This document shows, piece after piece, positions 17,314-25,597 of a stretch of 64,000 nucleotides of DNA. The position numbers and the translations under genes are program-made. This DNA comes from Streptococcus gallinaceus (GTDB lineage Bacteria > Bacillota > Bacilli > Lactobacillales > Streptococcaceae), in the NCBI RefSeq assembly GCF_024170225.1, contig NZ_JALJXU010000001.1, positions 186,001 through 250,000 of the forward strand, given 5' to 3'. Below the pieces are notes generated by a model that was not told where the DNA came from, did not search any database, and was given only the letters and a program-made list of their open reading frames with translations. The first letter of the stretch is position 1. Each line of letters opens with the position of its first letter.

Positions 17314-17933
17314 CAGTAACGTTTGTGTGGGATTTGGATGGGACCTTGATTGATTCCTATCCTGCCATTATGCGGTCTTTAGAGGTCACCTATGCCCATT
17401 ACGGGTGGGAATTTGACGGGGAGAAGTTGCAGGACTATATTTTAGAATTCTCAGTTGGACAACTCTTGGGAGAAATAGCGCAAGAGCATCAGCTGGATGC
17501 CCGTGAGGTCAAGACCTTGTATTCGGCGGATTTGAAAAAGCGTGATCGAGAATTACAACTATTTCCAGAAGCGCAAACTGTTCTCGACTGGACTCGCTCG
17601 AAAGGCATTGCCAATCATATTTATACCCACAAGGGGGACAACACCCAGCATGTCTTAAAAATGTTGGGCATCGAGTCCTACTTTACAGAAGTTCTCCACA
17701 GTCAATCTGGCTTTGCACGTAAGCCGGCTCCAGAAGCTATGGATTACTTGGTGGAAAAGTATGATTTGGATAGGCAGCAGACTTATTATATCGGTGACCG
17801 CAAGTTGGATATGGAGTTTGCTCTCAATAGCGGTGTGCGCAGTATCAGTTTGACGCAGTCGGATAGTCCAGATAATTTTTTTATCCATTCCTTATATGAA
17901 GTACCCCAAAAAATCTCTATTTCTAATCTGTAA
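17310..17933 (+). CDS. HAD-family phosphatase, phosphoglycolate-phosphatase-like
   Basis: A 207-residue haloacid dehalogenase-type hydrolase. Motif I is FVWDLDGTLIDS (nucleophile D8 and D10), motif II lies around HIYTHKGDN, motif III is the lysine in SGFARKPAPEAM, and motif IV is YYIGDRKLDMEFALNSG. A helical cap follows motif I, so this is subclass IA, like Gph/PgmB-type enzymes; the substrate is not known. The start at 17310 (MTVTFVWDLDG) is preferred over 17283, because it overlaps the reconstructed stop of the GNAT gene and AAAGGAAA precedes it. Confidence 0.88.
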   Translation: MTVTFVWDLDGTLIDSYPAIMRSLEVTYAHYGWEFDGEKLQDYILEFSVGQLLGEIAQEHQLDAREVKTLYSADLKKRDRELQLFPEAQTVLDWTRSKGIANHIYTHKGDNTQHVLKMLGIESYFTEVLHSQSGFARKPAPEAMDYLVEKYDLDRQQTYYIGDRKLDMEFALNSGVRSISLTQSDSPDNFFIHSLYEVPQKISISNL

Positions 17934-18115
17934 AACAAAATCTGGCATTTGAATAAGTTCAGGAGTTCTATTGGTGACCGTAGTCCGTTTTGCTCCAAAG
18001 GCGCGAAAGAACTATTCGCCATTTGAGTTCGTATCAGCGCCGGTTATACAAAAAATCTTCCATCGGAGTACAGTAAAGGTGTTTAAGCCTATTGTAAATC
18101 GAAAGGAGAAAAAAT

Positions 18116-18232
18116 ATGGCATAAAAAACGCATAGTTTATCGCACAAAAATTGGATGCGTAAATATCACATTATCTTTACCCCTAAGTATAGGCGAAAAA
18201 TTATCTATAATCACAATACAGAAAAAGTTTAG
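18116..18232 (+). pseudogene. tnpA: IS200-type transposase TnpA, N-terminal relic
   Basis: From an ATG behind AAAGGAG the frame reads M-A-stop-K-T-H-S-L-S-H-K-N-W and then MRKYHIIFTPKYRRKIIYN, the characteristic start of IS200 TnpA (HUH single-strand transposase). There is a TAA at the third codon (18122-18124) and a TAG at 18230-18232, so only about 38 codons remain and the catalytic HUH and tyrosine are absent. Non-functional. Confidence 0.85.
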
Positions 18233-18353
18233 ATGTGCCCTTATTCTGCTTCGTTGAGAAGTTGGTGACGAGTCAAGAACAGAGAGGCTTGAACAAAGTG
18301 AAAGCCAGCGTCTTTAGGTGCTAGCTGGTAATATGGGCTTATAGCCCTTGTAA

Positions 18354-18380
18354 AAACCACCCGTTTTCACGGGTGGTTTT
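18354..18380. terminator. Hairpin between the IS relic and niaX
   Basis: A 10-bp perfect stem AAACCACCCG/CGGGTGGTTT with loop TTTTCA and T-runs on both strands. It probably ends niaX transcription on the minus strand and may be the IS right-end structure. Confidence 0.7.
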
Positions 18381-18384
18381 GACT

Positions 18385-18921
18385 TTATGAAAAGTGAATT
18401 CCAACTCGATGCTTGAGAACACCAAAGAGAGAATGGGCCAAGTAAAAATCAATGATGCCATGAATTAATGATCCCAGTCCGATAAGTACTAATAAGTACC
18501 AAAAGTAATTAGGATTGGGATTTTCAGTAACTGCTATAGCATAGACGACAGCAAATTCAGTCAATCCATGTAACACGTTTAGGAATAGGGCGGAGAAGAA
18601 AGTGAGGGAAGTTTTGTGTAGTAAGAGAGGGTGTTTTTGAAAAATAGAGGCGCCCACTGTAGCAAAGATAAGATGGGAAAGAGCACGCAGGACGATAATC
18701 ATTGGAAAGCCAGCCATAAAAAAGCCAAGTGCTGTCCCTAAGGCAACAATTATAGCAATCGGAAGAGAGAGAAATAGTGCAATGAATAGCGGGACATGGC
18801 TGGCAAGGGTAAATGATGCTGGTCCAATTATTAATTTGATAGGCATAATCATTGGAATTAGAATACCAAATGCAACCAATATTGCAGTAAAAGCGAGCGA
18901 TTTTGTTTGTCTTTTTTTCAT
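18385..18921 (-). CDS. niaX: Niacin ECF transporter S component
   Basis: A 178-residue membrane protein with about five to six hydrophobic segments and the start KSLAFTAILVAFGILIPMIMPIKLI, typical of ECF substrate-binding components. The assignment to niacin (NiaX) rests on its neighbour niaR, the niacin-responsive repressor, and on a NiaR-type operator directly upstream; NiaX in streptococci is of this size. It would use the shared EcfAA'T energising module encoded elsewhere. GGAGATAAACAACA precedes the ATG on the minus strand. niaR lies upstream on the same strand, with a long inverted repeat between them. Confidence 0.85.
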   Translation of the reverse strand: MKKRQTKSLAFTAILVAFGILIPMIMPIKLIIGPASFTLASHVPLFIALFLSLPIAIIVALGTALGFFMAGFPMIIVLRALSHLIFATVGASIFQKHPLLLHKTSLTFFSALFLNVLHGLTEFAVVYAIAVTENPNPNYFWYLLVLIGLGSLIHGIIDFYLAHSLFGVLKHRVGIHFS

Positions 18922-18946
18922 TGTTGTTTATCTCCTTTGTGAAATA

Positions 18947-18994
18947 ATTATAAATAAAAACATTACAAGTGTCAAGACACTTGTAATGTTTTTA
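18947..18994 (-). promoter_or_regulatory. niaX promoter inside a NiaR operator and niaR terminator hairpin
   Basis: An 18-bp perfect inverted repeat (arms 18956-18973 and 18976-18993) has core half-sites ACAAGTGTC and GACACTTGT. On the minus strand its centre forms TTGACA (18970-18975), followed after 17 bases by TATAAT (18947-18952): a consensus promoter whose -35 box is the operator centre. The same repeat, followed by TTTTTATTT on the minus strand, can act as niaR terminator. NiaR binding should block niaX initiation directly. Confidence 0.85.
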
Positions 18995-19513
18995 TTCTTC
19001 ATTCCATAATAAATGTGCGGCTGCCAGGCTCTTCTTAATTTCTTCAAATTGATTTTTGGAAGCACAGGAAATCGTATGAAGATGAAGTCCCTGAGTCAAG
19101 CTTGATAGTAGGGTGGCATTTGAATTCTTCATTTCTTTGATGAAATGATAAACATCCTCACGTGTCTCAATGTTAAGAACAGCAGTCAACATACCATAGA
19201 TAGGATGTTCTACTTGGACATCAAGAATGCTCCCTCCCTGATTGACAATAAGCAGCATTTCTTTTTCTGTATCTAGAGATTGATGGGAGCAGACAACTTT
19301 TCCTAAAAATGCATGTGAGTTCTTTGTCGGGGATAAAAGATAGCCTCTATGTGTGGATAAAATATCATGGTTTTCAGCACGTAACAGAGCAATATCTCCC
19401 ACAATAATTTGCCGGCTCACGGATAAATGTTTCGCCAAATAACTTGCTGATATGGGGCGATTGGCATTTGATAAATAGTCAATAATCAGTTGGCGTCGTT
19501 TTGTAGCTTTCAT
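18992..19513 (-). CDS. niaR: Niacin-responsive transcriptional repressor
   Basis: A 173-residue repressor of NAD precursor genes. The N-terminus is a winged helix (QLIIDYLSNANRPISASYLA and VSRQIIVGDIALLRAENHDI), followed by the 3H domain named for three histidines: SH in VVCSHQS, H in VQVEHPIYGML and H in GLHLHTISCA. The 3H domain binds nicotinic acid as co-repressor in characterised NiaR. It is on the same strand as niaX and separated from it only by the operator hairpin; its stop codon lies at the edge of that hairpin. GGAGGTTCT precedes the ATG. Confidence 0.92.
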   Translation of the reverse strand: MKATKRRQLIIDYLSNANRPISASYLAKHLSVSRQIIVGDIALLRAENHDILSTHRGYLLSPTKNSHAFLGKVVCSHQSLDTEKEMLLIVNQGGSILDVQVEHPIYGMLTAVLNIETREDVYHFIKEMKNSNATLLSSLTQGLHLHTISCASKNQFEEIKKSLAAAHLLWNEE

Positions 19514-19585
19514 AGAACCTCCTAGTCTTTCTTTACATCATATCATAAATGAGATTTTTAGTCGCTAGATTACAAAATGAAAACT

Positions 19586-19614
19586 TTGAAAAAACTACAT
19601 AAATACGCTATACT
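19586..19614 (+). promoter_or_regulatory. Promoter of the O-methyltransferase gene
   Basis: TTGAAA, 17 bases, TATACT. The -10 box ends 7 bases before the likely ATG at 19622, so the transcript would have almost no leader. Confidence 0.65.
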
Positions 19615-19621
19615 AGAAAGC

Positions 19622-20341
19622 ATGGTTGAATCATACAGTAAAAATGCAAATCACAATATGCGACGTCCCGTTGTCAAGGAAGAAATCGTTGATTTTATGC
19701 GGGCGCGCCAGGCTCAAAATCAAGGTTTTCTGAAAGACTTGGAAGACTTTGCTCGTCAAGAAAATATTCCTATTATCCAACACGAGGTGGTAGCCTATTT
19801 TCGCTTACTTCTGCAGACAATGCAGCCTAAGAATATCTTGGAAATCGGTACGGCTATTGGATTTTCAGCGCTTTTAATGGCTGAAAATGCTCCTGAGGCT
19901 CACATTACGACAATTGATCGCAATGAAGAAATGATTGGCTTGGCTAAGAAAAATCTTGCCCAGTACGATAGCCGCAAGCAGATTGAGCTCTTGGAAGGCG
20001 ATGCTTTAGACCTCCTTCCAACCTTGCCAGATAACCAATATGACTTTGTCTTCATGGACTCAGCTAAGTCTAAGTATATCGTCTTTTTACCAGAAGTTTT
20101 GAAAAAGGTAAAAGTGGGTGGTATCATTATTTTTGATGATATTTTTCAAGGTGGAGATGTGGCGCGAGATATTATGGATGTGCGCCGTGGACAGCGGACT
20201 ATTTATCGAGGTCTGCAACGATTATTCGACGCAACCTTGGACAATCCAGACTTGACGGCCAGCTTACTGCCATTAAGTGACGGCTTACTCATGCTTCGGA
20301 AAAATAGTGAGACGATTTCATTGCCTATTCAGGAAAATTAA
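19622..20341 (+). CDS. SAM-dependent O-methyltransferase
   Basis: A 239-residue class I methyltransferase of the caffeoyl-CoA/catechol O-methyltransferase family (Methyltransf_3). The SAM motif is ILEIGTAIGFSAL, followed by the acidic ITTIDRNEEMI and the metal-site-type aspartates FVFMDSAKSKY and IIIFDDIFQGG. The natural substrate is unknown. The gene is next to prsA, a conserved pairing in streptococci. Start choice: the longest frame begins at 19577, but a TTGAAA-17-TATACT promoter lies inside that extension, so MVESYSKNANHN at 19622 is preferred. It would then be nearly leaderless, with no classic ribosome site. Confidence 0.85.
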   Translation: MVESYSKNANHNMRRPVVKEEIVDFMRARQAQNQGFLKDLEDFARQENIPIIQHEVVAYFRLLLQTMQPKNILEIGTAIGFSALLMAENAPEAHITTIDRNEEMIGLAKKNLAQYDSRKQIELLEGDALDLLPTLPDNQYDFVFMDSAKSKYIVFLPEVLKKVKVGGIIIFDDIFQGGDVARDIMDVRRGQRTIYRGLQRLFDATLDNPDLTASLLPLSDGLLMLRKNSETISLPIQEN

Positions 20342-20359
20342 GCAAGTTTTAAGCTTTTA

Positions 20360-20368
20360 TGTTATAAT
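20360..20368 (+). promoter_or_regulatory. Extended -10 promoter of prsA
   Basis: TGT followed by TATAAT, 33 bases upstream of the prsA ATG; AAAGGAG at 20386-20392 is the ribosome site. Confidence 0.6.
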
Positions 20369-20401
20369 GATAGGGTTAACGAAAAAAGGAGTATTTTCAG
20401 A

Positions 20402-21349
20402 ATGAAAACTAAAAAAATTCTAGCAGGTGCGGTGACACTCTTAGCAGCAGTCACACTTGCAGCTTGTAGCTCAAACGGTAAAGACATCATTACGATGAAG
20501 GGTGGTTCTATCACAACTTCTGAGTTTTATGATCGTGTGAAAACTAATTCAAGTGCTCAACAAGTATTGCTTGAATTGGTCATTTCTGACGTTTTTGAAC
20601 AACAATACGGTAAAAAAGTGACCGATAAAGAAGTAGACGAGTACTACAACAAAATCGCAAAACAATACGGCGATTCATTTACCGCGGCGTTGACTTCAGC
20701 AGGTTTGACAACAGACACTTACAAAAAACAAATCCGTGCCAATATGTTGGTGGATTACGCTGTAAAAGAAGCAGCTAAAAAAGAATTGACAGATGCTAAC
20801 TACAAAGCAGCTTATGATGCTTACACACCAGAGGTTTCTGCTCAAATCATCAAATTCTCAGATGAAGCAAAAGCAAAAGAAGTATTAGCCAAAGCACAAG
20901 CTGGTGAAGACTTTGCACAACTTGCAAAAGACAACTCAGAAGACACTGCTACTAAAGAAAAAGGTGGCGAAGTGAAATTTGACTCAACGTCAACAAGTGT
21001 TGCAACAGAAGTGAAAACAGCTATTTTTGCCTTGGAAGAAGGCCAAGTTGGTGCTTCAGTTGTGAAAGTAACCGATGCGTCTACTTACAAAACAAGTTAC
21101 TATGTTGTGAAATTGAACAAGAAAACTGCTAAGTCAGAAAACTGGAAAGATTACAAGAAAGTCTTGAAAGAATCGATCTTGACTTCTAAGCAAAATGACT
21201 ACACGTTCAAAACAAGTATTATTTCAAAAGCCTTGAAAGATGCCAATGTTAAAGTGAAAGACTCTGCATTCTCAAATGTATTGTCAAGCTACATCACAAC
21301 AGACAAAACAAGCAAGAGTTCAACTTCAAGCTCTTCATCAAGCAAATAA
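20402..21349 (+). CDS. prsA: Foldase lipoprotein PrsA (peptidyl-prolyl isomerase)
   Basis: Extracytoplasmic, membrane-anchored foldase that assists secreted proteins after export. It has 315 residues. A lipoprotein signal peptide ends in the lipobox TLAAC with the lipidated cysteine at residue 22. The N-terminal chaperone part is followed by a parvulin-like domain at about residues 145-245 (AQIIKFSDEAKAKEVL to TSYYVVKL). The usual parvulin G-x-x-G-W/F-x-x core is degenerate here (EKGGEVKFDS). The tail is Ser/Thr-rich. It lies between the O-methyltransferase and the alaS T-box. PrsA could help fold the secreted proteins of the pilus region, but no specific link is shown. Confidence 0.93.
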   Translation: MKTKKILAGAVTLLAAVTLAACSSNGKDIITMKGGSITTSEFYDRVKTNSSAQQVLLELVISDVFEQQYGKKVTDKEVDEYYNKIAKQYGDSFTAALTSAGLTTDTYKKQIRANMLVDYAVKEAAKKELTDANYKAAYDAYTPEVSAQIIKFSDEAKAKEVLAKAQAGEDFAQLAKDNSEDTATKEKGGEVKFDSTSTSVATEVKTAIFALEEGQVGASVVKVTDASTYKTSYYVVKLNKKTAKSENWKDYKKVLKESILTSKQNDYTFKTSIISKALKDANVKVKDSAFSNVLSSYITTDKTSKSSTSSSSSSK

Positions 21350-21360
21350 TCATAAGAATG

Positions 21361-21537
21361 GTAGAAAGGAATCTTTCTTCAGAAAATTGGCGGTTGCTGC
21401 GAGCCATGAAAGACCGACTACTTGCTACTTATGACAGGATACAAATGTAAATAATAAGAGGATGACAAGTTCATCGAATGAAGGTGGTACCGCGGTTTTT
21501 CGCCCTTCGTTTGATTGGATTTGTCATTTTCTCGTGA
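21361..21537 (+). promoter_or_regulatory. T-box riboswitch upstream of alaS
   Basis: The region has the conserved T-box GAAGGTGGTACCGCG (21479-21493), pairing element for the tRNA acceptor end, and the upstream TGCGAGCC element at 21397-21404. A terminator can form from GATGACAAGTTCATCG... and the downstream GATTTGTCATTTTC. A GCT at 21424-21426 is the candidate alanine specifier. Uncharged tRNA-Ala should promote read-through into alaS. Confidence 0.92.
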
Positions 21538-21550
21538 AATAGGAGACATC

Positions 21551-24169
21551 ATGAAACAATTATCATCAGCACAAATTCGCCAAATGTGGCTTGATTTCTG
21601 GAAATCAAAAGGTCACTCAGTAGAGCCATCAGCAAATCTGGTTCCTGTTAATGACCCAACCCTTCTCTGGATCAACTCAGGTGTAGCAACCCTTAAGAAA
21701 TATTTTGACGGGTCCGTTATCCCTGAAAATCCACGGATTACCAATGCGCAAAAATCAATCCGTACAAACGACATCGAAAATGTTGGGAAGACAGCTCGTC
21801 ACCATACCATGTTTGAAATGCTCGGAAACTTTTCTATCGGAGATTACTTCCGTGACGAAGCTATCGAGTGGGGCTTTGAGTTGTTGACAAGCCCAGAATG
21901 GTTCGGATTTGACAAAGATAAGTTGTTCATGACCTACTATCCAGCGGATACAGATTCATACAATCGTTGGATTGCTTGTGGTGTTGAGCCATCTCATTTG
22001 ATTCCAATCGAGGACAATTTCTGGGAAATCGGTGCGGGTCCTTCAGGTCCAGACACAGAGATTTTCTTTGACCGCGGAGAAAGCTTTGACCCAGAAAATA
22101 TCGGTATTCGTCTCCTTGCAGAGGACATCGAAAACGACCGTTACATCGAAATCTGGAACATCGTTTTGTCACAGTTCAATGCTGACCCAGCTGTTCCTCG
22201 TAGCGAATACAAGGAATTGCCAAATAAAAATATTGATACGGGCGCTGGTCTTGAGCGTTTGGCAGCCATTTTCCAAGGTGCTAAAACAAACTTTGAAACA
22301 GACTTGTTCATGCCGATCATCCGTGAAGTGGAGAAATTGTCTGGTAAGACCTATGATCCAGATGGGGACAATATGAGCTTTAAGGTCATCGCTGACCACA
22401 TCCGTGCCCTGTCATTTGCCATCGGTGATGGTGCCCTTCCAGGAAATGAAGGTCGTGGTTATGTCCTTCGTCGTCTACTTCGTCGCGCTGTTATGCATGG
22501 ACGTCGTCTTGGTATTAACGAAACTTTCTTGTACAAATTGGTTGTAACTGTTGGTCATATCATGGAAAGCTACTATCCAGAAGTGCTTGAAAAACGTGAG
22601 TTTATCGAGAAAATCGTTAAACGTGAGGAAGAAACATTTGCTCGTACAATTGACGCAGGTAGCGGTCACTTGGATTCTTTACTTGCTGACTTGAAGACAG
22701 CCGGTCAAGATATTCTTGAAGGAAAAGACATTTTCAAACTTTATGATACCTATGGATTCCCAGTTGAGTTAACAGAAGAATTGGCAGAAGATGCCGGTTA
22801 TAAGATTGACCACGAGGGATTCAAAGCAGCCATGAAAGAGCAGCAAGACCGTGCGCGTGCGGCTATTGTCAAAGGTGGTTCAATGGGTATGCAAAATGAA
22901 ACCTTGGCAAGCATCACTGAGGAGTCTGTTTTCAGCTACGAAGCAACAAGCCTTGAAGCGAACTTGTCTGTTATCGTTGCAGACAATGAGCGTACTGAAG
23001 CCGTGTCAGAAGGTCAGGCCCTCCTTGTCTTTAGCCAAACACCATTCTACGCTGAAATGGGTGGACAAGTTGCTGACCACGGTATCGTGAAAAATGACAA
23101 GGGTGACACAGTTGCGCGTGTGATTGATGTCCAAAAAGCACCAAATGGTCAGCCGCTCCATACGGTAGAAGTATTGGCGAGTCTGTCAGTTGGTACCAAC
23201 TACGTACTTGAAATTGACAACAAACGTCGTTTGGCTGTTGAGAAAAACCATACAGCGACACACTTGCTCCACGCAGCCCTTCATCAGATTATCGGTGAGC
23301 ATGCGACTCAAGCGGGTTCACTCAATGAAGAAGGTTTCTTGCGATTCGACTTTACGCATTTTGAAGCGGTAACAGCAGAAGAATTACGTGCGATCGAAAC
23401 ACAGGTTAATGAAAAGATTTGGGAAGCTCTTCCTGTGACAACAATTGAAACAGACGTTGAAACGGCTAAGTCAATGGGCGCAATGGCTCTCTTTGGTGAA
23501 AAATATGGTAAGGTTGTACGTGTCGTTACCATCGGAGATTACTCTGTTGAACTTTGCGGGGGGACTCACTTATCCAACACATCTGAAATCGGCCTTTTCA
23601 AGATTGTCAAAGAAGAAGGAATTGGTTCAGGAACGCGTCGTATCCTTGCCTTGACAGGTCAAGCAGCATTTGAAGCCTTCCGCCAACGTGAAGATGCCCT
23701 CAAAGAAGTAGCACAAACGCTTAAAGTGCCGCAGTTGGAGCAAGTTCCTGCTAAGGTCGTTAGCCTTTCAGAAAATCTACGTGATCTTCAAAAAGAAACA
23801 GCTGAATTGAAAGAAAAAGCTGCAGCAGCCGCAGCTGGTGACATCTTCAAAGATGTCAAAGAGGCAAATGGCTTACGCTACATTGCAAGCCAAGTATCTG
23901 TCTCAGATGCCGGTGCGCTTCGTACTTTTGCAGATAACTGGAAGCAAAAAGACTACTCAGACGTTCTTGTACTCGTCGCAGCTATCGGTGAGAAAGTCAA
24001 TGTTCTCGTGACTAGCAAGTCAGCTGACGCTCACGCAGGCAATATCATCAAGGCCCTTGCTCCAATCGTTTCTGGACGTGGTGGTGGTAAGCCAGACATG
24101 GCCATGGCCGGTGGTAGTGATGCAAGCAAGATTGCAGAACTTCTAGCAGCTGTTCCAGCACAATTTTAA
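21551..24169 (+). CDS. alaS: Alanyl-tRNA synthetase
   Basis: Charges tRNA-Ala and edits mischarged serine/glycine. It has 872 residues from ATG 21551, chosen because AGGAG at 21541-21545 precedes it and [17 protein letters not shown] is the universal start; the upstream in-frame ATG at 21515 lies in the T-box terminator. Class II catalytic domain motifs: [35 protein letters not shown] region at 75-105, [11 protein letters not shown], and [13 protein letters not shown]. The editing domain zinc motif [12 protein letters not shown] and LCGGTH are present. The C-terminal DHHA1 domain ends with [14 protein letters not shown]. Identification is certain. Confidence 0.98.
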   Translation: MKQLSSAQIRQMWLDFWKSKGHSVEPSANLVPVNDPTLLWINSGVATLKKYFDGSVIPENPRITNAQKSIRTNDIENVGKTARHHTMFEMLGNFSIGDYFRDEAIEWGFELLTSPEWFGFDKDKLFMTYYPADTDSYNRWIACGVEPSHLIPIEDNFWEIGAGPSGPDTEIFFDRGESFDPENIGIRLLAEDIENDRYIEIWNIVLSQFNADPAVPRSEYKELPNKNIDTGAGLERLAAIFQGAKTNFETDLFMPIIREVEKLSGKTYDPDGDNMSFKVIADHIRALSFAIGDGALPGNEGRGYVLRRLLRRAVMHGRRLGINETFLYKLVVTVGHIMESYYPEVLEKREFIEKIVKREEETFARTIDAGSGHLDSLLADLKTAGQDILEGKDIFKLYDTYGFPVELTEELAEDAGYKIDHEGFKAAMKEQQDRARAAIVKGGSMGMQNETLASITEESVFSYEATSLEANLSVIVADNERTEAVSEGQALLVFSQTPFYAEMGGQVADHGIVKNDKGDTVARVIDVQKAPNGQPLHTVEVLASLSVGTNYVLEIDNKRRLAVEKNHTATHLLHAALHQIIGEHATQAGSLNEEGFLRFDFTHFEAVTAEELRAIETQVNEKIWEALPVTTIETDVETAKSMGAMALFGEKYGKVVRVVTIGDYSVELCGGTHLSNTSEIGLFKIVKEEGIGSGTRRILALTGQAAFEAFRQREDALKEVAQTLKVPQLEQVPAKVVSLSENLRDLQKETAELKEKAAAAAAGDIFKDVKEANGLRYIASQVSVSDAGALRTFADNWKQKDYSDVLVLVAAIGEKVNVLVTSKSADAHAGNIIKALAPIVSGRGGGKPDMAMAGGSDASKIAELLAAVPAQF

Positions 24170-24175
24170 TGATTC

Positions 24176-24207
24176 AAAAATCCATGTTTTTAAACATGGA
24201 TTTTTTT
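24176..24207 (+). terminator. Terminator after alaS
   Basis: AAAAATCCATGTTT pairs with AAACATGGATTTTT around TTA, followed by more T residues. Confidence 0.88.
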
Positions 24208-24754
24208 GTAGTCCATCATAGTAGATTTCACGAGTGAGGGTAGAAGGATGACATCTAGCTGATGGCTCCTTTCAGTCTAAGATGTGACTTGTTTTTTGAA
24301 GAAAGTGATGCGCCGTCACGGGTCAGATGTGTGGTATCAATATCATACTTTATTGTATAATTAGTAGTAGACATATTGATCATTTTTCTATACTTGGTGT
24401 TCTAACCGTTAGTATAGTGGATAAATATGCCTTTTTTTATGCACTTTATTTTACAATACAGTGAAATTTATTTTTTTATAAATAGAGAAAATGCAAGGGA
24501 AAAATCTTTAAAAAAATGGGGAAAAGGATACAGATTATAGTTGATAATTTATAAATATTTTTATATGTTTATGCCGTTTTCTCATTTTTGGTATTATAAA
24601 TGCGTCGGATTTTGAGAAAAAACACCTAAAACATAGAAGTTAAACGACGGATTTGATGTGTTATAATCTATCAGGGTTGTTTGGTGTAGGCGTTTTCTAT
24701 TTGCTAACACTAAGTAGCTAGTCAAAATAGATGGAAAAGATGGAAAGGGGTCAG
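24208..24754 (+). other. AT-rich intergenic region before the type IV pilus locus
   Basis: About 550 bases with no credible ORF. It has an extended -10 box (TGT then TATAAT, 24659-24667) with a leader of about 80 bases before the SUFU gene, and a GACATCT/AGATGTG inverted repeat at about 24250-24290. A second -10-like TATAAT-related sequence lies near 24355-24360. This is the likely regulatory region of the following genes and the left edge of the accessory block; no flanking repeat was found. Confidence 0.55.
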
Positions 24755-25471
24755 ATGGGATTATTAAACTTTTTAATGAAAAAGCCGAAATCGGAAGAGA
24801 GTATAAATACTTATCAAAATACAGTAAGTGACTCCGCAAAAGAGATGTCATCAGAAAATGAAACATCTCCGCAAAAGATTCCAGCTGGTTGGCAGTCTAT
24901 TACAGATGCTTTTTTATTGTCTTATCCAGGACAAGATAAACCACGACAGTTAAGCGCCAGTCCTTCTCGCTTAGAAGGTGGAAAGCATAGCTTGGAGGGA
25001 ATTACTATCTATGATGCTGGAGATTACTGGCATTTTGTAACCTATGGCTTATCAGATGTATATGATCAAGGGACAGATACGACTAGCTTTGGGATGGAAT
25101 TTACGTATAAGCTGAAAAAATATCCTGACGACAATGAAGAAAAGGTCATCATTGGCACTGCAAACTTATTGAAAAGTTTAGCGAGTTTGACACGTGAAAA
25201 GGGTGAACTCTTTGGTCCATACGAGTATGTCTATACCGGTCAGACAGAGGGAGTTGACGTAGACCAACAGTCCCTGTTGACAGGATTTATCTGTGTTCCA
25301 GATGATACAGTAGAAAAAGTTCAGACGCCAAATGAAGAAGTCCAGTTTATTCAATTTGTCGGAGTAACAGATGCAGAACTACGCAGCTTGACAGATAGCC
25401 AATCGGTGCAACGTCTATATAGTGAGATACCAGATTTTATTACAGACTATCGTAGACAGTCTTTGAGATAA
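24755..25471 (+). CDS. SUFU-domain (suppressor of fused) protein
   Basis: A 238-residue cytoplasmic protein. After a charged, low-complexity first 45 residues (MKKPKSEESINTYQNT) it has the bacterial SUFU domain: ITYDAG-type strand ITIYDAGDYWHFVTYGLSDV, then FGMEFTYKLKKYPDD and a long helix-strand region to the end. Bacterial SUFU proteins are often immunity proteins for polymorphic toxins; here no toxin gene is adjacent, so its role is unknown. The ATG at 24755 is chosen because GGAAAGGGG precedes it; the frame is open from 24731. It directly precedes pilF, 126 bases away, and could be part of the pilus transcript. Confidence 0.8.
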   Translation: MGLLNFLMKKPKSEESINTYQNTVSDSAKEMSSENETSPQKIPAGWQSITDAFLLSYPGQDKPRQLSASPSRLEGGKHSLEGITIYDAGDYWHFVTYGLSDVYDQGTDTTSFGMEFTYKLKKYPDDNEEKVIIGTANLLKSLASLTREKGELFGPYEYVYTGQTEGVDVDQQSLLTGFICVPDDTVEKVQTPNEEVQFIQFVGVTDAELRSLTDSQSVQRLYSEIPDFITDYRRQSLR

Positions 25472-25520
25472 ATACAACACAGCAATCTTCTAACAATTTC
25501 AGTGAGGAATTGTGGTAAAA

Positions 25521-25538
25521 AATTTTGCTAGCAAAATT
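25521..25538. promoter_or_regulatory. Perfect 18-bp palindrome upstream of pilF
   Basis: AATTTTGCTAGCAAAATT between the SUFU gene and pilF. It could be an operator or an RNA hairpin; no clear promoter overlaps it. Confidence 0.5.
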
Positions 25539-25597
25539 GTATCGTTGTTCGGATGCAAAAACACAAGAGTATAAACAAACAAAAATAAAGAAAGGTG

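Larger units (their letters stand above)
17984..18380 (+). mobile_element. Relic of an IS200/IS605-family element
   Basis: Between the HAD gene and niaX lies non-coding DNA with a tnpA start (18116) and GC-rich hairpins near the other end: CCAGC...GCTGG (18305-18328), GGGCT...AGCCC (18334-18347) and a 10-bp stem AAACCACCCG/CGGGTGGTTT (18354-18379). This is the layout of IS200/IS605 ends, with structured subterminal DNA. Most of tnpA is missing. A frame at about 18234-18321 (ending in TAG) might be the last residues of a second orf, but the match is weak. The outer boundaries are estimates. Confidence 0.6.

Noticed and set aside
22169..22399. Minus-strand ORFs inside alaS, metG, nrdE and ptsI
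   Set aside because: No ribosome sites or family motifs; they mirror the codon bias of highly expressed genes.
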